DNA from: Prevotella sp.
GTDB lineage: Bacteria; Bacteroidota; Bacteroidia; Bacteroidales; Bacteroidaceae
DNA length: 64,000 bases
Reading direction: 5' to 3'
NCBI GenBank assembly: GCA_017458125.1
Contig: JAFTGB010000004.1
Location: 62,001 to 126,000 of the forward strand
This document shows, piece after piece, positions 58,796 through 64,000 of the stretch. A program made the position numbers and the translations under genes. Position 1 is the first letter of the stretch; each line of letters starts with the position of its first letter. The notes below the pieces were generated by a model. It was given only the letters and a program-made list of their open reading frames with translations, did not search any database and was not told where the DNA came from.

Positions 58796-59653
58796 ATGAA
58801 ACGGAATTATTTATTGTGTTTAATGTTTTTGGCAGTGACAGCCTTTACTTCTTGTGGTAATAAAACAGAGAAACTGCAGCAGGAAGTGGACTCATTGCAG
58901 TCTGCACTTAAACAGCGGAATCAAGACTACTCCAACCTGCAGAACTTCGTGTCTGTAGTCAGCGACGGTCTGAATGCTATCAACATTCAAGAGAACAACA
59001 TCTTCCGTGCCGACCCGGAGAAACCGCTTCCAAACCGTGAGCAGATGAAACAGTCGCTGGCACAACTCAAAGAGACATTGCAGCAACAGCGCGACAGGAT
59101 AGAGCAACTGGAAAAGAAAGTCTCGACAGGTAGTGCCGATGCCGCAAAACTCCGCACCATCATCACTGCCCTTAAACAGCAGATTGCCCAGAAAGACGCG
59201 CAAATATCAGACCTAATGACCCAGTTAGAGCAAAGCAAACTGTCTGTAGCACAGCTGACGAGCCGTGTAGGGACGTTGACACAAAAGACAACGGAACAGG
59301 CATCTCAGATTGCTCAGCAGGAGGAGGTGATGCAGGCACAGGACCAGATACTGAACGAGGGTTACGTCAAGATGGGCTCGAAAAAGGAGCTGAAGGACGC
59401 TGGTCTTCTCTCAGGCGGATTTCTGAAGAAGACGAAAGTAAACTACTCCAACATCAACCTTGACCTGTTCCAGAAGATAGACATCCGCGAGGCGACCAGC
59501 ATCACGATACCCTCTACGTCACCGAAAATTCTGACTAATGTTCCCGCTGGCTCCTACACTTTGCAAAAGGAAGGCCAGAGCACCATCCTTGTCATTTCAG
59601 ACCCCACCGCCTTCTGGAGCGTGTCTAACTTCCTGATTATCCAAACGAAATAG
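58796..59653 (+). CDS. coiled-coil lipoprotein
   Basis: 285 residues from ATG 58796 (MKRNYLLCLMFLAVTAFTSC); the lipobox TSC gives Cys20. Two coiled-coil stretches (about 24-50 and 82-185; TEKLQQEVDSLQSALKQRNQ, RDRIEQLEKKVSTGSADAAK) precede a beta-rich C-terminal domain (about 190-285, GYVKMGSKKELKDAGLLSGG). No catalytic motif. Similar envelope lipoproteins occur in Bacteroidota with no known role. It lies 19 nt before the LysM gene and probably shares its transcript. Confidence 0.75.
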   Translation: MKRNYLLCLMFLAVTAFTSCGNKTEKLQQEVDSLQSALKQRNQDYSNLQNFVSVVSDGLNAINIQENNIFRADPEKPLPNREQMKQSLAQLKETLQQQRDRIEQLEKKVSTGSADAAKLRTIITALKQQIAQKDAQISDLMTQLEQSKLSVAQLTSRVGTLTQKTTEQASQIAQQEEVMQAQDQILNEGYVKMGSKKELKDAGLLSGGFLKKTKVNYSNINLDLFQKIDIREATSITIPSTSPKILTNVPAGSYTLQKEGQSTILVISDPTAFWSVSNFLIIQTK

Positions 59654-59672
59654 AACAACGAAAGCAGAGACT

Positions 59673-61004
59673 ATGAAGAAACTATTCATCACTATTCTCC
59701 TATCCCTTGGCATCAGTACGGCTGCCTTGGCCCAGCAGGCGGAACATCAGGTGAAACGCGGCGAGACCTTTGCCTCCATAGCCGCCAAATACGGCATCAC
59801 AGAGGCCGCGCTGCGCAAAGCCAACGCCGACAGGAAAACAGCCTTTGCAGGGATGAAACTGAGGATACCAGCAGCGAAAACAACGTCCGAGAAGTTTACA
59901 GTTGACACTCCTGTCCCAATTTCTGAACCTACCGTTCAGCCATCTGCACCAACTACTGAACCTACCGTTCAGCCATCCGCACCAACGACAGAACATAGCG
60001 GTAACAGCTTCAGTATGGTCAATTTCAACAAAGGAAAAGAGTATTTCTACAACAAAAAGTGGAAGAAGGCTATAAAAGCCTTCAACAATGTCCTTGCTGA
60101 CCCTATGGCTGATGAAGAAACGAAGCAGTTAAGCTCACAGTTTTTAGCTCAGGCTCAGCAGCAACAGCAAGAAAGAAAAGAACGGCGTGAGGCGTTCTGG
60201 AGCATGCTTTCCAAGGGCCTCAAAGCTGTGGGGAACACGCTTGTTGAGACGGTGGATGTGTTACAACAACATGAAAACAGAAGCAACAATACTTATGCTC
60301 AAAATCAAGGCGAGCAAAGCGGTATAGATGGTAACCAGCTGCCAGATTATTATAATATTGACAACAATACCTCTACTGACCCAAGAATTGCTTCCTTGGA
60401 ACAGCGCATTAAAGCACTTAAAATAGAATATAATGAACTAAAGCAACAATCTGATGCTATTGGAAAAGAGGCTTCACTGGCAAATAATGCTGAAATGGAA
60501 GCTTTAGGTAATAAATATAGAAAGAAAACACCCAAAGCAACAGGTTATGACCCTAATGCAGTTAGAGGAACCAGAACTGTATTGAGTAGTACATCCACAA
60601 AAGGCCATTGGGAGGCAATGCAAACGTTTGCCAGAATGGAAAAGAATAGAGAACAGGCTTCCCAGAAACAATTAGAAATAGCAAAAAAAATGTCCGATAT
60701 ATCAATACAAATTCGCCAATTAGAAGGCCAGCTTGCTAATCTAAAAGGTGAAATGCATAATGATTCTGGTAATGAATACCAAAATAGCAAATCGGATAAC
60801 TCTACATTTTCTGAACATTCCACTAAAGTAAAATGTAGTATCTGCAATGGAAGCGGAGATTGTAAAGAATGCGGTGGAAGAGGATGGAGAGCAAAGCGTA
60901 AAAATGAAATTGAAGACTGCAAAACATGCCATGGTAATAAAAGATGTAGATATTGTTATGGCAAAGGGTTCCGCTGGATAAATCATGGTTATAAAATAGA
61001 TTGA
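59673..61004 (+). CDS. exported LysM protein with DnaJ-type zinc-finger C-terminus
   Basis: 443 residues. Signal peptide 1-20; LysM domain about 25-67 (HQVKRGETFASIAAKYGITE), which binds peptidoglycan. Two copies of EPTVQPSAPTT (about 84-105), a TPR-like pair (FNKGKEYFYNKKWKKAIKAF), coiled coils, and at the end a Cys-rich domain with CSICNGSGDCKECGGRG and CKTCHGNKRCRYCYGKG, spaced like DnaJ zinc fingers. From about 60.1 kb base composition drops to clearly AT-rich while the frame continues, suggesting a recombined 3' half. No function is known for this combination. The 169 nt after it hold only a TTTGTTG-AAA-CAACAAA stem. Confidence 0.75.
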   Translation: MKKLFITILLSLGISTAALAQQAEHQVKRGETFASIAAKYGITEAALRKANADRKTAFAGMKLRIPAAKTTSEKFTVDTPVPISEPTVQPSAPTTEPTVQPSAPTTEHSGNSFSMVNFNKGKEYFYNKKWKKAIKAFNNVLADPMADEETKQLSSQFLAQAQQQQQERKERREAFWSMLSKGLKAVGNTLVETVDVLQQHENRSNNTYAQNQGEQSGIDGNQLPDYYNIDNNTSTDPRIASLEQRIKALKIEYNELKQQSDAIGKEASLANNAEMEALGNKYRKKTPKATGYDPNAVRGTRTVLSSTSTKGHWEAMQTFARMEKNREQASQKQLEIAKKMSDISIQIRQLEGQLANLKGEMHNDSGNEYQNSKSDNSTFSEHSTKVKCSICNGSGDCKECGGRGWRAKRKNEIEDCKTCHGNKRCRYCYGKGFRWINHGYKID

Positions 61005-61173
61005 ACCAAAATGTAAATCCATGTTTGTTGAAACAACAAAACTGGACAAAAGGAGATAAGATAGGACGTATATGGAAATGGGTAATTAAACAGATGAATA
61101 TGACGTCATTCTTCCCCTCACAGGCATTGACTAATAGTTGACGAAACTTGAAACTAAGATAGAAGATGGATTG

Positions 61174-61518
61174 CTAAACGTTGAATCCAAGTTCGCGCGC
61201 CATCTGTTTGATGACATTCAGCTTAACGGTGGACGCATCCTCCTTGTCGTAAATGGTGAGAAGGGCTATGCGTCCCTCATGCTCGGCAACAATGGCGTTG
61301 GCCGTGATGACGCGGGCACCGCCAGACTTGCCGCGCCCCTTGGACGTAATGGACATACGAATCTTGCGGATGCCGGGACAGAGTTCGGCACCTTGGAGGG
61401 GATTCTCTTGAAGACTGTCGCGGAAGTCTCTAATGTCATCGGGCAGACTTCGATATCTTTTATAGAGTCGTTTGAAACTATGCTCAAACTCGGGATGACT
61501 CTGAATGGCGTAACTCAT
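61174..61518 (-). CDS. RelE/ParE-type toxin
   Basis: 114 residues: MSYAIQSHPEFEHSFKRLYK, then DIRDFRDSLQENPLQGAELC, IRKIRMSITSKGRGKSGGAR and LLTIYDKEDAS. This is the layout of RelE-superfamily mRNA interferases or gyrase inhibitors (beta-strand, two helices, KIR-type strand, YDK near the end). It overlaps the antitoxin gene by 35 nt, with antitoxin first. Confidence 0.85.
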   Translation of the reverse strand: MSYAIQSHPEFEHSFKRLYKRYRSLPDDIRDFRDSLQENPLQGAELCPGIRKIRMSITSKGRGKSGGARVITANAIVAEHEGRIALLTIYDKEDASTVKLNVIKQMARELGFNV

Positions 61519-61756
61519 CTAAAAACTCATCTAATGGTCGGAACTTGTCTGACTTCCCTGTCTCTAAATATTCTTTCCAGTCCTTCATCCCCTGGCAAAT
61601 CTCTGCCGTCACATCGCGCTTGGGTTTCTCATCCTCGACGGGCATCAGACGGACGCTGCCACGACGTGACTTCAGCACAACTTGCTCGCCACGTAAGGCC
61701 ATATCCAGATACTTGGTCTGGTTGGTTCGGAAATCTCTTGTAGTTACAATGGTCAT
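61484..61756 (-). CDS. Phd/YefM-type antitoxin
   Basis: 90 residues. The N-terminal DNA-binding part (VTTRDFRTNQTKYLDMALRG, EQVVLKSRRGSVRLMPVE) fits prevent-host-death antitoxins, and a helical C-terminus binds the toxin. The pair should repress its own promoter (61785-61792). Confidence 0.85.
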   Translation of the reverse strand: MTIVTTRDFRTNQTKYLDMALRGEQVVLKSRRGSVRLMPVEDEKPKRDVTAEICQGMKDWKEYLETGKSDKFRPLDEFLDELRHSESSRV

Positions 61757-61784
61757 AATCTACTGCTTTTAAGGTCTCACGCTG

Positions 61785-61792
61785 CAAAGGTA
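61785..61792 (-). promoter_or_regulatory. -7 promoter element TACCTTTG of the toxin-antitoxin pair
   Basis: TACCTTTG on the minus strand, 28 nt before the antitoxin ATG. It lies back to back with the promoter at 61856-61863. Confidence 0.65.
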
Positions 61793-61855
61793 CGAATAAA
61801 TAATTAAAAGATTAGAAGTTTCGGACAAAAACTTGGCTGCTTCGTTTTTTTTGGC

Positions 61856-61863
61856 TACCTTTG
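61856..61863 (+). promoter_or_regulatory. -7 promoter element TACCTTTG of the Cys/His protein and TonB receptor
   Basis: TACCTTTG ends 5 nt before the GTG at 61869, implying an mRNA with almost no leader and favouring GTG over upstream starts. Confidence 0.6.
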
Positions 61864-61868
61864 CAGCC

Positions 61869-62216
61869 GTGAACGCAAAAACGAAGAGACATATTGCTTC
61901 CTGGGTGCTGTTGGCAGCGTTCCTGCCGATGCTTGTTGTGGCATCGCTGCACATCCATCCGCAGGTCTCTTTCGGTGGCGATGCCTGCACGGAGTGCATC
62001 CATCACCACTGTGGCGGACACCTGACGCAGCAGACGACGCCCTTTCATGCCTGTGTGCTCTGTCAGTTTCTGACGCTGACCATGCTGGCCGTAGCCGTTG
62101 CTACGGTGTATATATATAATAAGGTGTGCAGGACTGCACCTGACTGTGGACACCGCAATGTGTGTGTGGCTCACAGTGGCATGGTAGGTCTGCGGGCACC
62201 GCCTGCTGTCTGGTAG
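61869..62216 (+). CDS. small Cys/His-rich membrane protein
   Basis: 115 residues from GTG 61869, chosen by promoter position. Two hydrophobic helices (about 9-29 and 65-85) flank a segment full of metal ligands: HIHP, CTECIHHHCGGHL and FHACVLCQF. A further Cys/His stretch (CGHRNVCVAHS) follows. This looks like a metal-binding or metal-sensing envelope protein. It precedes the TonB receptor by 107 nt in the same direction. The metal and role are unknown. Confidence 0.6.
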   Translation: MNAKTKRHIASWVLLAAFLPMLVVASLHIHPQVSFGGDACTECIHHHCGGHLTQQTTPFHACVLCQFLTLTMLAVAVATVYIYNKVCRTAPDCGHRNVCVAHSGMVGLRAPPAVW

Positions 62217-62323
62217 TAACCTTCGTTTTTTGGGAGATGCCGGTACCGCTTGTTGGCGGGCAACGGCTTCATGGTGGATTCCTGACGGGGTTCATCTCTA
62301 ATGTTGATTTAACAGACAGCAAC

Positions 62324-64000
62324 ATGATAAACAGCATATTGGCAGCTGCACTATTGTCGTGCGCAGTAGGCGATACCATCGTGAAACTTGACGATGTGAC
62401 CGTAACGGGTCAGCAGCGTCGAGACTACCAGATGCGCTCGTCGCAGTCGGCCGTACAGGTCAACCGCGACTATCTGAGTCAGCACTTTGCGGGTAGCCTG
62501 ATGCAGACGCTGCAGGGCATTCCCGGCGTCAAGGCCATGTCGATAGGTTCCGGCCAGTCGAAGCCTACCATCCGTGGTTTGGGCTTCAACCGTCTGGCGG
62601 TGAGCGAGGACGGCATCAAGCATGAAGGACAACAGTGGGGCGACGACCACGGACTGGAGATAGACCAGTTTGCCATCGACCGCGTCGAGGTCATCAAGGG
62701 TCCTGGCGCCCTGCTCTATGGCAGCGATGCCATAGGCGGCGTGCTTAGCCTTTATACCAACCACCTGCCCACCAAGCCCCTTGAGGGTGCCGTGCAGCTG
62801 TTCGGCCGTACTAACAACGAGCAGTTGGGGGTGTCGGCGCGCATCGGCGGGCGCAAGGGTAAGTTCTTCTTCCGGGCCAACGCCACGTTCATCGACTATG
62901 CCGACTACCGTGTGCCGACGGACAGCATACAATACTACTCGTACTGGATAAAGCTCAAGGACGGACGGCTGCGCAACACGGCAGGAGCAGAGCGCGACGG
63001 CAGCGTGATGGTGGGCTATGCCGGCTACAACTTCCATACCGACGTGCGCGTGTCGGACAGCTACTCGAAGAGTGGCTTCTTTGCCAACGCCCACGGCTTG
63101 GAGGTGCGCCTGAGCGACATCGACTACGACCGTTCGCGCCGCGATGTCGACCTGCCCTACCAGTGGGTGAACCACCTGAAGGTGCTCAGCCATACGACGT
63201 GGCGCACCGAGGCGACAAACGTGGAGCTGAACCTGGCCTACCAGAACAACCTGCGCGAAGAGCTGTCGGAGCCCGTCAGCCATGGCTACATGCCTACGCC
63301 CGACGGCACGCTGGAGCGCCGCTTCAACAAGAATACCTATACGGCGACGTTCTCGCTGCGCCACGAGCTGGGCAGCCATGCCTTGCAGGGCGGTGTCAGC
63401 GGTGAACTGCAACGCAACCGGCGTGGCGGCTGGGGCTTCATCATCCCCGACTTCGAGACAGGGACCTTCGGTGCCTACCTCCTGGACCGCTACACCGTGA
63501 GCGAACGGCTCATCCTGAACGCCGGAGTGCGCTACGACTTCGCGCGGACGCGTATACACAGCTACCAGGACTGGTACCAGACTCCCGTGGACGGCACGCC
63601 CACTTACCTGCAACGCTCCTCTGACATGCGGCGTTACTTCAACAGTCTGACGTGGTCGGCTGGTGTCAACTACACCGTGGGGCAGTGGCTCGTCAAGGCC
63701 AATGTGGGCAAGAGCTTCCGCGTACCCATTCCCAAGGAGTTGGGTGCCGACGGCATCAACTACCACATCTTCCGTTACGAGCGCGGCAATGCCAGCCTCG
63801 ACCCTGAGGAGTCCTACCAGGTGGATGCCACTGTCAGCTGGGGCAATGGCCATGTGGAGGCGCAGGTGGAACCCTATCTGAACTATTTTCCCAACTATAT
63901 CTACCTGAGTCCCACGGCCCAGTATGTCGAGGGCTTGCAACTCTATCACTACACGCAGGCGCGTGTGCTGCGCTATGGAGTGGAGGCCCAGCTGACATGG
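62324..64000 (+). CDS. TonB-dependent receptor, 3' end outside window
   Basis: 559 codons from ATG 62324 to the edge. A short signal peptide (MINSILAAALLSCAVG), then a TonB-box-like DDVTVTGQQ, a plug domain (LMQTLQGIPGVKAMSIGSGQ, KPTIRGLGFNRLAVSEDGIK, VEVIKGPGALLYGSDAIGGV) and the first barrel strands. No SusC-type N-terminal domain, so it is a small-ligand receptor (iron complex, metal or cofactor) rather than a glycan transporter. The preceding Cys/His protein suggests a metal, but this is inference. Confidence 0.85.
   Translation, partial: MINSILAAALLSCAVGDTIVKLDDVTVTGQQRRDYQMRSSQSAVQVNRDYLSQHFAGSLMQTLQGIPGVKAMSIGSGQSKPTIRGLGFNRLAVSEDGIKHEGQQWGDDHGLEIDQFAIDRVEVIKGPGALLYGSDAIGGVLSLYTNHLPTKPLEGAVQLFGRTNNEQLGVSARIGGRKGKFFFRANATFIDYADYRVPTDSIQYYSYWIKLKDGRLRNTAGAERDGSVMVGYAGYNFHTDVRVSDSYSKSGFFANAHGLEVRLSDIDYDRSRRDVDLPYQWVNHLKVLSHTTWRTEATNVELNLAYQNNLREELSEPVSHGYMPTPDGTLERRFNKNTYTATFSLRHELGSHALQGGVSGELQRNRRGGWGFIIPDFETGTFGAYLLDRYTVSERLILNAGVRYDFARTRIHSYQDWYQTPVDGTPTYLQRSSDMRRYFNSLTWSAGVNYTVGQWLVKANVGKSFRVPIPKELGADGINYHIFRYERGNASLDPEESYQVDATVSWGNGHVEAQVEPYLNYFPNYIYLSPTAQYVEGLQLYHYTQARVLRYGVEAQLTW

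Noticed and set aside
62351-63949. 532-codon frame antisense to the TonB receptor
   Set aside because: The plus-strand frame encodes a clear plug and barrel; the antisense product is Val/His/Leu-rich shadow sequence.
1-64000. tRNA, rRNA, tmRNA, RNase P or SRP RNA genes
   Set aside because: I looked for T-loop and conserved core sequences in the gaps on both strands and saw none.

Overview
The window is chromosomal DNA from a Bacteroidota bacterium, most likely a GC-rich gut or rumen member of Prevotellaceae. Evidence: SusC/SusD polysaccharide-utilisation genes, type IX-like C-terminal tails (YDLQGR...KGLYI...KKVIVK), an HU/smalltalk locus, many promoters of the Bacteroidota form TAnnTTTG, and no clear Shine-Dalgarno sequences. 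I found no rRNA, tRNA, CRISPR array, complete insertion sequence or prophage.

Layout. 0-13.9 kb is a fructan utilisation locus. On the minus strand it has a DUF4960 glycan-binding lipoprotein, SusD, SusC and a membrane-spanning regulator. On the plus strand it has GH32, an MFS permease and fructokinase. Fructan is bound and imported at the outer membrane, cut by GH32, and fructose is taken up and phosphorylated. The same 46-bp inverted-repeat operator lies at identical spacing in front of susC and GH32. 14-26 kb has a DNA2-like helicase, pullulanase, GH115, a truncated ATPase, GH95, a short ComEC and an esterase. 26.5-32.5 kb is an ECF sigma/anti-sigma/thioredoxin-like/TonB-barrel operon. 32.6-37.3 kb has FucI, a sodium-solute symporter and a DapA/NanA-family aldolase. 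37.4-41.4 kb is an accessory island with toxin-antitoxin genes and remnants, HU, DUF6078 and a smalltalk peptide, bounded by a 59-bp inverted repeat. 41.5-56.3 kb has GH78, PriA, an Omp28-like protein, a FadL-like protein, a 7TM-HD protein, GltX, WaaA and a membrane AraC regulator. 56.4-64 kb has an amidohydrolase, a coiled-coil lipoprotein, a LysM/zinc-finger protein, a RelE-type toxin-antitoxin pair, and a Cys/His-rich membrane protein followed by a TonB receptor cut by the window edge.

Two things stand out. First, the fructan regulator has the sensor and AraC ends of a hybrid two-component system but no kinase or receiver, and it sits between two operators of identical geometry. Second, short-unit palindromic micro-repeats occur all through the window, both in intergenic hairpins and in frame inside coding sequences (pullulanase twice, GltX, GH78, GH95, GH115, PriA, WaaA, an AraC regulator and the aldolase tail).
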